Source: a virus. From it: a stretch of DNA of 38,357 nt. Positions 7,876-15,966 of this stretch are shown one piece after another. The notes beneath the pieces are model-generated. The model searched no databases. It was not told the DNA's origin and worked only from the letters and a program-made list of their open reading frames with translations. Each line of letters opens with the position of its first letter. Within the stretch, counting starts at the first letter, position 1. The position numbers and the translations under genes are program-made. The DNA lies in IMG/VR virus record IMGVR_UViG_3300021576_000028, positions 1 through 38,357 of that record; one strand, 5' to 3'.

Positions 7876-8459
7876 TGGATTCGGCGCTTGTTGCGGCGCT
7901 GCAGGGACCTGCGCCGACGGTCTGCTGGCTGGTGGAGCTGGCGCTGCCGGCGGGCACGGCGCGGCTGACGGATGCCGGCGAGGTGGTGTTCGGGGGGCAG
8001 GTTTTCCATGGCGAGCACCCGACGCTGGGGGTGCTGGGCTCGATCAGCGGCCTTAAGGACGGCGCGGCGAACACGACCACGCGGGTTGATGTGGTGGTTC
8101 TGCCGCGTTCGGCCCAGGCGGCGGCGGACCTGACCGATCCGGCGGCGCAAGGGACGCGGGTGCGAATCTGGTTCGGGGCGATCAATCCGGCGACCGGGGC
8201 GCTGATCGGCGCGCCGGAGATGAAGTTCGACGGCGAGCTGGACAAGGCCGGCTTCAGCGTCGGGGCGACCTGGTCGGTCACGGTCGAGTGCGGCACCCAG
8301 GCCGAGCGCCAGCTGGAGCCCAACGAGGACTGGCGGCTGAACCATCCGTTTCATTCTGGCGTCTGGGCCAATGAGACGGGGCTGATCTACGTCACGAACG
8401 TGGCGAAGAAGATTTACTGGCGCATGGACAGCCCAAACGGCTCCATCACCTTCCGGTAA
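7875..8459 (+). CDS. Distal tail/hub protein (DUF2163-like position)
   Basis: 194 residues. The N-terminal part (APTVCWLVELALPAGTARLTDAGEVVFGGQVFHGEHPTLGVL) recalls proteins like gp13 of gene transfer agents, which open with a strand describing a measured field followed by TRVDVVVLPRS. The C-terminus TGLIYVTNVAKKIYWRM is where that family normally carries an aromatic-rich end. The stop is followed by the accessory cassette, and the next conserved hub genes resume only at 12394. Assignment as a tail protein is firm from context; the exact family is less sure. Confidence 0.75.
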   Translation: MDSALVAALQGPAPTVCWLVELALPAGTARLTDAGEVVFGGQVFHGEHPTLGVLGSISGLKDGAANTTTRVDVVVLPRSAQAAADLTDPAAQGTRVRIWFGAINPATGALIGAPEMKFDGELDKAGFSVGATWSVTVECGTQAERQLEPNEDWRLNHPFHSGVWANETGLIYVTNVAKKIYWRMDSPNGSITFR

Positions 8460-8503
8460 ACATATGGCTCGGCTTTTCCGGGCATTTTGCATGAGGCAAT
8501 GAC

Positions 8504-8905
8504 ATGGCATTTCAGTTTTCTACGGCTGCGCGTAATGCGGCTATTGACGCGGTAGAGACGGCCATAGGGACCGGGCCTACGCTCGAAATCCGCTCCGGAT
8601 CGGCCCCCGCCACCTGTGCGACCGCCGACAGCGGCACGGTGTTGGCAACGCTCGCCCTGCCGTCCGACTGGCTTGCTGCCGCGTCTGGCGGCTCGAAGGC
8701 CATCTCCGGGACGTGGCAGGATTTGTCCGCTGACGCCACCGGAACGGCGGGACACTTCCGCGTAAAGCAGGGGGCGACCTGTCACATTCAGGGCAGCGTC
8801 ACCGCTACCGGCGGCGGCGGGGATATGACCCTCGACAACACCTCTATCGCGGCCGGTCAGCAAGTGACCGTGACGGCCTTTACCCTGACCGCTGGCGGGG
8901 CGTGA
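8504..8905 (+). CDS. Phage structural-type protein, unknown function
   Basis: 133 residues of Ala/Gly/Thr-rich beta sequence starting after a GAGG ribosome site. FSTAARNAAIDAVETAIGTGPTLEIRSGSAPATCATADSGTVLATLALPS is a pattern I associate with small phage virion-region proteins of unknown role. It is the first gene of a cassette (8504-12340) that is less GC-rich than the neighbouring tail genes and interrupts the usual hub order. The GTG/ATG overlap with the next gene suggests coupled translation. Confidence 0.7.
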   Translation: MAFQFSTAARNAAIDAVETAIGTGPTLEIRSGSAPATCATADSGTVLATLALPSDWLAAASGGSKAISGTWQDLSADATGTAGHFRVKQGATCHIQGSVTATGGGGDMTLDNTSIAAGQQVTVTAFTLTAGGA

Positions 8906-9336
8906 TGGCCAATACTGTCGTTTCTATCACGCCCGGCTCGGGCGAAGATGTCGCGGTTGACGACATCGGCGGCGTCAACTTTCAGCGGGTCAAGCTGGTT
9001 CACGGCCCCGAAGGCGTGGCGCGGGACGTTACACCCGACATCCCGTTGCCGGTGGCCGACAGCGGGGCGGGCAACCTGCTGCTGCGCATCCTCCAGATGC
9101 TCATGGCCCCGCTGGGCTACGACAAGTCGCTCGGCAGGCAGCGCGGCACGGTGGTGGTCGAAAGCGGCACGGTCACGACCGTTTCCACCGTTTCCACCGT
9201 TTCCACCGTTTCCACCGTCTCGGCCGTCGCGGCGCTGAACAACATCGCGGGTATCGGCGGCTACTCGGCTCAAATGCAGGTTTTCGACACCAACCGCACG
9301 GCGTGGGCGCAATGCGTCCGTTCCCGGATCACTTGA
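8905..9336 (+). CDS. Repeat-containing accessory tail-region protein
   Basis: 143 residues from the ATG at 8905, which overlaps the previous stop (TGATG). The N-terminal half is beta-type. Residues about 87-108 are TVSTVSTVSTVSTVSAVAA, encoded by a tandem 9-base repeat. The C-terminus NIAGIGGYSAQMQVFDTNRTAWAQCVRSRIT is a new short domain. The Val-Ser-Thr stretch could form a trimeric beta or coiled stalk, which is inference. No known family recognised. Confidence 0.65.
   Translation: MANTVVSITPGSGEDVAVDDIGGVNFQRVKLVHGPEGVARDVTPDIPLPVADSGAGNLLLRILQMLMAPLGYDKSLGRQRGTVVVESGTVTTVSTVSTVSTVSTVSAVAALNNIAGIGGYSAQMQVFDTNRTAWAQCVRSRIT
9181..9216 (+). repeat. Tandem 9-base repeat (GTTTCCACC) x4
   Basis: Four exact copies of GTTTCCACC follow one another from 9181 to 9216, then decay (GTCTCGGCC, GTCGCGGCG). 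The unit is three codons long (Val-Ser-Thr), so copy-number change would keep the frame and alter only stalk length. Confidence 0.9.
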
Positions 9337-9343
9337 GGGCCAG

Positions 9344-10963
9344 ATGGCAAACACTTTCAAGAAGGTCATCGACCAACTCGTCTGGCGGCAGGTCAACCCT
9401 TCCCCCAACGCGCACTCGGCGGCGGCGTCTTTTGCGTCCGACCTGCGGTCGGACCTGTCCCGCAACCCGTTTGTCTATCAGACGGTCAGCAACACGGTCC
9501 TGAACCGCTACAACATCGTCACGAAGGCCTGGCAGACGATGACCTCCATGGCTCTGGCCGGAACCTTCGGCGCGGGTGCGACGTCGGTTTTTGTTCCGTC
9601 CCTGGGCTTGGTCGGCACCATCGCGGCGGGTGCCACGACGACCTCGGTGGTCCTGTCTACGGCCCTGCCCACGGCGGTCGGCCTGAACATGCTCGCCAAC
9701 CGTGGCGGGTCGGGCGAATATGGCTTCAAGCTGCGGATTATTGACACGGTGGCCGGTAAAACGGCGGAACGCTACATTGAGGGCAACACGGCGGGCACGA
9801 CCCCGACGATCAGGGTAGCCTCGTCCTTCGGATTCACGCCTTCCACCGGCGCGCGTTACGAGATCATCGCCGGTCGCCTGTTCTCCCTCGGCGCGGGCAC
9901 GTTGGCGGCGAACATCTGGCGGTCCTTCGAGGTGGCGTCAAACACCCTCTCGACCGGCCTTTCGACCACGAACCTGCCCGCGACCATCGGCACCGATAGC
10001 GATATCATGGTGCTGGACGAGCAGTATACGCCCTACGACTGCTCGCCCGGCGACGGCATGGTGAAGGGCACCTACAACTACGACACGGGCGTGGTTTCCC
10101 GCTACGCTCTTGCCGCGACGGCGGCGGCAGCCTCAACCCTGACCGGGCAGGCCAGCCTTGGCGATGCGGTGGTCCTCGCGAACGAGTACCGGAACTTCCA
10201 GATCAGGATCGTGGAAGACACGGTCAACACCATGGCGGTCGGTCAGCGGCGCATCATCGCCTCGCACACGGCGGGTCCGTCGCCGGTCTACACCCTCGGC
10301 ACGGCGTGGACCGTAACGCCCTCGTCAAGCGCGAAGTTCGTGATTGAACTGCCTAACCTGATCCTTGTTCGGTCTAGCGCCACGACCACGGTCTATACCT
10401 ACAACTACGGCGATGCGACCGTGAATAACGGCACGAACAGCATCATCACCGGCTCTTGGTCCACGACCTACTTTGGCGCGGCTCCTGCGGCCAACGGCGC
10501 GGGCGGAATGTGGGCTCCGTCCTGGGGTATCCAACCCGACCCGTCGCGCAACGCCCGGCACAGCTTCTGCTACTTCTTCCGGGGCGGCGCTGCGGTCACG
10601 CTCGACGTGCTGGACATCGCGGGCAGCATCACCGGCACATGGACCGGCGCTATCGCCTACGACGGCAACACCACCGCGATGGGCACTGGCACCTGCGGGG
10701 CATACTCGCCATACGAGAACGAAGGCCGGATGTTCTACATCAACGCCTATGTGGCGTCGGCGGCTAACCAGTTCTTCCGGTTTGACGTGCAGAACCGGGT
10801 CCTCTCGCCCTACACCAACACCGACTTCATCCAGTCGGGCACGGCGTCGCTGGGCAAGAGACTGGCCTCCTACTGCGCGATTGACGGCCCGGACACTTAC
10901 GACGTTGTTCTGCTCCAGTCGCACCTCTCCCCAATCGCTCAGGAACTGGTGGTGCTCGTATGA
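9344..10963 (+). CDS. Large accessory virion-region protein, unknown family
   Basis: 539 residues of Thr/Gly/Ala-rich beta sequence without signal peptide or obvious catalytic motif. The N-terminus has a short helical part (MANTFKKVIDQLVWRQVNPSPNAHSAAASFASDL). Repeated phrases such as AGATSVFVPSLG, TAGTTPTIRVASSFGFTPSTGARYEIIAGR and TAGPSPVYTLGTAWTVTPSSSAKFVIEL look like duplicated beta modules. The central part recalls proteins that bind along the tail. Begins after an AGGGCCAG site. A fibre or tail sheath-like decoration is possible but unproven. Confidence 0.65.
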   Translation: MANTFKKVIDQLVWRQVNPSPNAHSAAASFASDLRSDLSRNPFVYQTVSNTVLNRYNIVTKAWQTMTSMALAGTFGAGATSVFVPSLGLVGTIAAGATTTSVVLSTALPTAVGLNMLANRGGSGEYGFKLRIIDTVAGKTAERYIEGNTAGTTPTIRVASSFGFTPSTGARYEIIAGRLFSLGAGTLAANIWRSFEVASNTLSTGLSTTNLPATIGTDSDIMVLDEQYTPYDCSPGDGMVKGTYNYDTGVVSRYALAATAAAASTLTGQASLGDAVVLANEYRNFQIRIVEDTVNTMAVGQRRIIASHTAGPSPVYTLGTAWTVTPSSSAKFVIELPNLILVRSSATTTVYTYNYGDATVNNGTNSIITGSWSTTYFGAAPAANGAGGMWAPSWGIQPDPSRNARHSFCYFFRGGAAVTLDVLDIAGSITGTWTGAIAYDGNTTAMGTGTCGAYSPYENEGRMFYINAYVASAANQFFRFDVQNRVLSPYTNTDFIQSGTASLGKRLASYCAIDGPDTYDVVLLQSHLSPIAQELVVLV

Positions 10964-11124
10964 AAATAGTCAACCTGATCAATCTGGTGCGCAACCGCCT
11001 GATGGTTTTGAATAACCAGCGCGTTGAGGCTTTCCAGCGCGGTGATGCTGATCGGGTCGCGGTCCTCGACACCGAAATCGCCGACACAGAGCAGACCCTT
11101 ACGGCGTTGGACTCGCTGACCTGA
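10960..11124 (+). CDS. Short helical protein downstream of the large accessory protein
   Basis: 54 residues beginning at an ATG that overlaps the previous stop (ATGA). MKIVNLINLVRNRLMVLNNQ and VAVLDTEIADTEQTLTALDSL predict two amphipathic helices, suitable for a small coiled-coil oligomeriser or chaperone for the preceding large protein. It is too short for most automatic callers. Function unknown. Confidence 0.55.
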   Translation: MKIVNLINLVRNRLMVLNNQRVEAFQRGDADRVAVLDTEIADTEQTLTALDSLT

Positions 11125-11172
11125 TCTTCGCCCGCCGGATCAACCCGGTGGGCCTGAGCCGAGGCGGGCGAC

Positions 11173-12012
11173 ATGCTTCTGTTACTCCTGCGGTCATCCG
11201 CTCCGCCATCCGGAACCATCACCGGGCAGGCAACGGGCACGCTGGCCCTTACCGGGTCGGCGTCCGGCACGGTCGCCGGGGGCGGCTCGGGGACTTCCGG
11301 CCAGGCGTCGGGTTTGCTGGACCTGACCGGCGCTTCGACGGGGGCTGTCCGGGTTTTCGGCCTGGGGGCCGGGGCCTTCGACGTCGTGGGCGCTTCGGCG
11401 GGGGCGGTTCGGGTTTCCGGCGCGGCGGCGGGGGCGATCAGCCTTACGGGCGCGGCGGCCGGCCTTGTAATCTCCGGCCTTTCCGCACAGGCCTCGGGCG
11501 ACCTGCCGTTGACTGGCGCGTCCGGCGCGCTGGTGCGGATCACCGGGGTTTCGGGCGGCGCACTGGATCTGTCCGGCCTGTCTGCTGGCGGAGTGCGCGT
11601 CGCCGGTCAGGCGGCTGGAACGCTGGCCCTTACCGGGGCGGCGACCATCCAGACGCTTTCGGCGGGCGGCGCTCAGGCGGCGGGCACGCTGGCCATCGCC
11701 GGGTCGTCTTCGGCGAGCTTGCGCGTCAGCGGCGCGGTTTCCGGCACGCTGCCGCTCTCGGGTTCCGCAGCGGCGTTCAGCCGCGTGGCCGCTGCTGTGG
11801 ACGGCGTTCTGCCGATCACCGGCTCGGCCAGCGCTGCCAGTGCCATTAACGCCGCCGCCGCGTCGGTATTCGTCATTACGGGGGCCGCCGTCGTCGCAAT
11901 CGGTTCCGTCTCCGCCCGCCGCGCCACCCGTCCGGAGCGCAGCGCCAACCGCGCTCTCATAATGGGGAGCGGCAACCGCGTGGTCATATCCAAGCTCGGC
12001 AACAGGGCCTGA
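11173..12012 (+). CDS. Degenerate-repeat Gly/Ser/Ala-rich protein
   Basis: 279 residues. After a short hydrophobic start (MLLLLLRSS), the whole body is built from degenerate units of roughly 20-25 residues of the form A-G-T-L-x-L-T-G-x-A-S-G-x-V-R-V-S-G, for example GTLALTGAA, GALDLSGLS, GTLPLSGSA and GVLPITGSA. Such alternation suggests a solenoid or beta-helix fibre. The C-terminus becomes basic (SARRATRPERSANRALIMGSGNRVVISKLGNRA). No known family recognised; a fibre-like virion or surface protein is inferred. The leading hydrophobic run is too short and lacks a usual signal sequence. Confidence 0.6.
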   Translation: MLLLLLRSSAPPSGTITGQATGTLALTGSASGTVAGGGSGTSGQASGLLDLTGASTGAVRVFGLGAGAFDVVGASAGAVRVSGAAAGAISLTGAAAGLVISGLSAQASGDLPLTGASGALVRITGVSGGALDLSGLSAGGVRVAGQAAGTLALTGAATIQTLSAGGAQAAGTLAIAGSSSASLRVSGAVSGTLPLSGSAAAFSRVAAAVDGVLPITGSASAASAINAAAASVFVITGAAVVAIGSVSARRATRPERSANRALIMGSGNRVVISKLGNRA

Positions 12013-12013
12013 C

Positions 12014-12340
12014 ATGAACGATTTTCTGTTGAAGCGCGGCGACACCAGTCCCGCGATCCTGGGCTCTCTCGTCGGCGGCGACGGGTCGGCTGTTTCGATA
12101 ACAGGCGCGAGCGTGAGGTTTCACATGGCTCGGGACGCCAACGGCGAAGTGGTTGTGGACGCACCCGCCGCTGTGGTTGACGCCGCCGCCGGTCAGGTGC
12201 GGTACGATTGGCAGCCAGCCGACACGGTGGCGGCCGGAAGATTCAGGGCTGAGTTCGAGGTGACTTATTCTGACGGGACGGTTGAGACCTTCCCGAACGA
12301 CAGCGACCTGCAAATCCTGATCCGCGACGACCTGGCCTGA
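12014..12340 (+). CDS. BppU N-terminal-like domain protein (baseplate upper protein type)
   Basis: 108 residues. The order FLLKRGDTSPAILGSL, then VRFHMARDANGEVVVDAPAAVVDAAAGQVRYDW, and RFRAEFEVTYSDGTVETFPND is the hallmark of the small beta domain at the N-terminus of phage baseplate upper proteins (BppU/DUF2479-like), which anchor fibres to the tail tip. Here it stands alone. It may bridge the solenoid protein before it to the tail. One base separates its ATG from the previous stop. Confidence 0.7.
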   Translation: MNDFLLKRGDTSPAILGSLVGGDGSAVSITGASVRFHMARDANGEVVVDAPAAVVDAAAGQVRYDWQPADTVAAGRFRAEFEVTYSDGTVETFPNDSDLQILIRDDLA

Positions 12341-12346
12341 CGCCCC

Positions 12347-12361
12347 GCGAACCCGGTTCGC
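12347..12361. repeat. Dispersed palindrome copy 3 (GCGAACC-C-GGTTCGC)
   Basis: Perfect 15-base inverted repeat with central C in the short gap (12341-12393) between the accessory cassette and the hub genes. This copy is not inside a coding sequence. Confidence 0.8.
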
Positions 12362-12393
12362 CCCCCTCGATCACCTTCCGACAGGGCTCGCAC

Positions 12394-12807
12394 ATGCATC
12401 CGATGATCCGGCGGCGTGAAGCCGTCGAGGCGACCGTTCAGCGGTTCGCGGGGAAGCCGCTTGCCTATGGCCGGGACGACTGCGCCCGGATGGCGGCGTT
12501 CCTGGTAAGGCGGCTGGGCGTCAAGGTCCGGCTGGCGAAGATGCCGCGCTATGCCTCGGCGGTTGGGGCGGCGCGGGCCCTGAAGGCGCTGGAGTGCGCC
12601 ACCCTGGCCGAGGTGGTGGATCGGGCGGGCCTGCCGCGCATCGCGCCGGCGCGGGCGGTGCTGGGTGATCTGCTCGCCCTGCCGGGGCCGGACGAAACTG
12701 TGGCGCTGCATATCGCCCTGAGCCCGGACACGTCGTTCGGGCTGATCGACGGCGTGTTCCAGCCGGGGCGCGTGCATCAGGTGCTGACGGCGTGGAGGGT
12801 GCTGTAA
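12394..12807 (+). CDS. DUF6950 tail assembly protein (NlpC/P60-like)
   Basis: 137 residues. It has the family signature: basic N-terminal helix, then FAGKPLAYGRDDCARMAAFLVRRLGVKV, an Ala-rich YASAVGAARALKALECATLAEVVDRAGLPRIAP, and LGDLLALPGPDETVALHIAL. The Cys in GRDDC and the later His resemble the Cys-His pair of NlpC/P60 enzymes, so it may be a degenerate or active tail-tip peptidase. It replaces the gp14-type gene directly before the tip protein. ATG at 12394 or 12403 are both possible. Confidence 0.85.
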   Translation: MHPMIRRREAVEATVQRFAGKPLAYGRDDCARMAAFLVRRLGVKVRLAKMPRYASAVGAARALKALECATLAEVVDRAGLPRIAPARAVLGDLLALPGPDETVALHIALSPDTSFGLIDGVFQPGRVHQVLTAWRVL

Positions 12808-12808
12808 G

Positions 12809-15751
12809 ATGGCAGACCCGATCTCGGCCGCCGTCTCGGCTGTCATCATCAGCGCGACCGGCGCGACCGGGGTGGCGGCGACAGCGATCACTGTGGCGAC
12901 GACGGTTGCCGTCAATGCCACCATTGCGGCGGCCGCGTCGGCCCTGCTGAGCCCCAGCGTCGGCGTCGGCCGCAACCCGACTGATTGGGTGGCCGATCCT
13001 GACGCCCCCTTGCGCTATGCCATCGGCCGGGGCGGGGCGGCGGGCCAGATCGTTCACCGGGACGAATACGGCCCGGACAACATGTTCCAGACCATCGTCG
13101 CGGTCATCGCGGCGGGCGGCCCGATCAAGGCCTTCGTCGGGTATGAGTTCGACGACCAGCCGGTGACGTTCGGGGCCGGCGGGGCGGCCACGTCGTCGCA
13201 ATGGGTCGGAGAGATGTGGCTGACGACCCGGCTGGGGGCGCAGCCGGACACGGCCCTGACCTCGCCCGCCGGCCTGAAAAACGGCGCGACCCTGCCCGGC
13301 TGGACCTCGGCGTCGAAGCTGTCGGGCAAGGCCGCGTACATGCTGACGATGGCGGAGAACAGCAAGGGCTCCGCCTTCCCGACGGGCGAGCCCAAGCCGC
13401 TGATCACGTGGGAGGGGGGCTATGGCTGGGACCCGCGCCTCGACAGCACCTATCCCGGTGGGTCGGGCTCCTGTCGCCTGAATGACCCGTCGACGTATGT
13501 GTGGATCGACAACCCGGCCCTGGGCGCCCTGAAGTGGGCGCTGGGCCTGTGGGAAGGGCCCTCGAGCGGCGGCAAGTACGGCGTGCCGCATGACAGCGTG
13601 CTGGTCGGCGGGTTCGGGGCCAAGGTCGAGGGAATCGACGTTGCCTCGTTTGTCGAGGCGGCGAACGTCGCGGACGCCAACGGCTGGACCGTCGCGGCCT
13701 ATCCGTCGTCGGCGGATAACAAGGCCCAGGTCATGGATGCGCTGCTGCAAGCCTGCGGCGCGATCTATGCCGAGCGTGCCGGGCGGATCAGCTGCATCCA
13801 CCGGGCGGCTCCTCGCGCCAGCGTGGTGACGATCTCGGCCGCCGACACGGCCGGACCGCTGGAGCTGGACACGACCGTCTCGCGCATCGGGCGGATCAAC
13901 ACGATCCGGCCCCGGTACTGGAGCGAGGCGAACCGGTGGCAGATGACGGCGGCGGACGCCGTGACTGCGAGCGCCTATGTGGCAGATGACAACGGCGAGC
14001 GCCGGACGCGGGGGGTCGACTTCCCGTTCGTGCGGGATGTGCAGCAGGCCAGCGAGCTTGCGGCGCTGCAACTGGCGAACACGCGCGAGGGTTTCCGGGG
14101 TGTGATCCCGCTGAAGCCGCACCTGCAGCGCATCCGGCCGGGCGACGCCTTCACGATTGCCGAGCCGGGCTTCCTGCTGGACGGGCAGAAGTGCCTGTGT
14201 CTGGACACCGAGTTCGACGCCGCCACCGGGGTGCACCGGGTGACGTGGGTGTCGGAGACGGACGGGAAGTACGACTTCGCCTTCGGCCTGACGCCGGAAC
14301 CGCCGGAGCCGGCGACCCTGAGCCCCAACCCGGGCGCAATCGCGGCCCCGCTGCCGGACGAGTGGACCATCGTCCCGCGCCCGCCGGCGTCGGACGGCGC
14401 GCAACTGCCGGGGTTCGACCTGTCGGGCATTGTCGGGTCGGCCAAGGCGTACCGGGTGCTGGTCGAATATGCGCTGGACGACGAGGGCCCCTGGGTGTCG
14501 GCCTATGAGGGGCCGCCGACGTCGGAAGAGATCAGCATCACCGTCCCGGCGGGCGGGGTCTATTACGTCGGGATCACCTATTTCGACCAAGCGGGCGTGC
14601 CCAGCGCGCGGACGGTTTACGGGCCGTTCACGGCGGCGGGATTGGCGGCGGGGCTGGACCCGGCGCAGTTCGACGCGCTGAACCTGCGGGCCGCCGATCA
14701 GATCGCGTCGGATATCGCCAATGCCCTCAAGGCCTATAACGACACCGTGCGGCGGAAGGAGGAGGTCCGCGCCGAGTCCGAGGAGCGCCGGACGGCGATC
14801 AATCTGATCGAGGCGACGGTCGAGGAGGTGGCGACCGACCTTGAGGCCGAGATCGTCACGCGCACGGATCAGATCAGCGCCCTGAATGGTCAGGTGGCCA
14901 GCGTCAGCAGCGCGACCACCACCAACGCAACGAACATCTCAGCGGTCGCCAGCCGCACAGACGTTATCGAGGCGCAGGTCCAGAATCCGACCACGGGGCT
15001 GCTCTCGCGCGCGACCTCGCTGGAAAGCCGGGTGACGACTGTCGAGACGGACAAGGCCTCGGCGGCGTCGGTGAGCACGCTGTCGGCGACGGTCGGCAGC
15101 CTGTCATCAACGGTGACCGGCGTCTCGTCGGTCGCGGCGGACGCGCAAGGCAAGGTCAACGCCGTGGTCGGCGTCACCCTAGACGTCAACGGCAAGATAA
15201 GCGGCACGCGCCAGGCCAACAACGGCGCGACCTCACTGTTCGACATTCAGGCCGACGCCTTCCGGGTGTTCAACGGCACGTCGAACACGCCGGTGTTCCA
15301 GGTCACGGGCGGCCAGGTGCTAATCGCCAACAATCGCGTGGCTACCGAGAGCATGGTGGCCAACGCGGTGACGGACGCCGGGGTGTCTTTCACGGCGGGC
15401 GACCTGACGCTGAGCGGCACGACGCAGGTCACGACGCAGACGCTGGTGTTCGCCTGTAGTGGTCGGCCGGTCGTCGTGCGGTCGAACTTCTACATGACGT
15501 TGTGGCATCCGCCGGCCGGTGGCTTCTCGGTGACCGTTCGCGTGCTCCGAAACGGTGTGGCGATCTTCGAGATCGCGCTTGACGCTATCAACGGCGACCA
15601 GATCACCGGATGGCAGACGCCCGAGGTCGAGGATGCCCCTGGGGCCGGGACGCACACCTACACGACGACCGTCCAGCTGAGCCGTGACGACGGCTTCAGC
15701 ATCCAGAGGGTCCAGTCGCGCGCCATGCGTGTCCAGGAGTTCAAGCGATGA
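12809..15751 (+). CDS. Tail tip / host specificity protein (gpJ-like)
   Basis: 980 residues. A hydrophobic Ala/Val N-terminus (residues 5-50) precedes PDAPLRYAIGRGGAAGQIVHRDEYG, the hallmark of phage tail-tip proteins of this type. A large beta region follows with phage-hub phrases (WKWALGLWEGP-like segment and a CGAIYAERAGRISCIHRAAP part). A fibronectin-like segment lies around residues 500-600, then a long coiled coil at about 630-770 (ATSLESRVTTVETDKASAAS), a DUF1983-like block (GTSNTPVFQVTGGQVLIANNRV) and a final beta domain likely to contact the receptor or fibres. It begins one base after the preceding stop. Confidence 0.88.
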   Translation: MADPISAAVSAVIISATGATGVAATAITVATTVAVNATIAAAASALLSPSVGVGRNPTDWVADPDAPLRYAIGRGGAAGQIVHRDEYGPDNMFQTIVAVIAAGGPIKAFVGYEFDDQPVTFGAGGAATSSQWVGEMWLTTRLGAQPDTALTSPAGLKNGATLPGWTSASKLSGKAAYMLTMAENSKGSAFPTGEPKPLITWEGGYGWDPRLDSTYPGGSGSCRLNDPSTYVWIDNPALGALKWALGLWEGPSSGGKYGVPHDSVLVGGFGAKVEGIDVASFVEAANVADANGWTVAAYPSSADNKAQVMDALLQACGAIYAERAGRISCIHRAAPRASVVTISAADTAGPLELDTTVSRIGRINTIRPRYWSEANRWQMTAADAVTASAYVADDNGERRTRGVDFPFVRDVQQASELAALQLANTREGFRGVIPLKPHLQRIRPGDAFTIAEPGFLLDGQKCLCLDTEFDAATGVHRVTWVSETDGKYDFAFGLTPEPPEPATLSPNPGAIAAPLPDEWTIVPRPPASDGAQLPGFDLSGIVGSAKAYRVLVEYALDDEGPWVSAYEGPPTSEEISITVPAGGVYYVGITYFDQAGVPSARTVYGPFTAAGLAAGLDPAQFDALNLRAADQIASDIANALKAYNDTVRRKEEVRAESEERRTAINLIEATVEEVATDLEAEIVTRTDQISALNGQVASVSSATTTNATNISAVASRTDVIEAQVQNPTTGLLSRATSLESRVTTVETDKASAASVSTLSATVGSLSSTVTGVSSVAADAQGKVNAVVGVTLDVNGKISGTRQANNGATSLFDIQADAFRVFNGTSNTPVFQVTGGQVLIANNRVATESMVANAVTDAGVSFTAGDLTLSGTTQVTTQTLVFACSGRPVVVRSNFYMTLWHPPAGGFSVTVRVLRNGVAIFEIALDAINGDQITGWQTPEVEDAPGAGTHTYTTTVQLSRDDGFSIQRVQSRAMRVQEFKR

Positions 15752-15963
15752 AGGTCTGGTTCGTTGTGCACGACGCCGGCGGCGCGATCATTCGCACGGG
15801 CACGTGCTCGGAGGCCGTCGCCAGCGCACAGGCCATGCCCGGCGAGAGCGTGATGACGTTTCCCGAGGCGCAGACCTTCTCCGGCCCCGGCGGCATGACC
15901 CGCCCGATCACCGACCTGACACACCGCGTCGTCGAGGGCGCGCTTGTTCCCGTGGAGTCCTGA
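15748..15963 (+). CDS. Small protein between tip and fibre genes, unknown function
   Basis: 71 residues, overlapping the end of the tip gene by four bases (ATGA). KVWFVVHDAGGAIIRTGTCSEAVASAQAMPGESVM is a compact alpha/beta-looking domain. Such short genes often lie next to fibre genes and may act as fibre chaperones or attachment modules. No motif supports a specific role. Confidence 0.6.
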   Translation: MKVWFVVHDAGGAIIRTGTCSEAVASAQAMPGESVMTFPEAQTFSGPGGMTRPITDLTHRVVEGALVPVES

Positions 15964-15966
15964 CGC

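Noticed and set aside
9181-9216. Could the repeats be a CRISPR array?
   Set aside because: The 9-base units are directly adjacent without spacers and are in frame in a gene.
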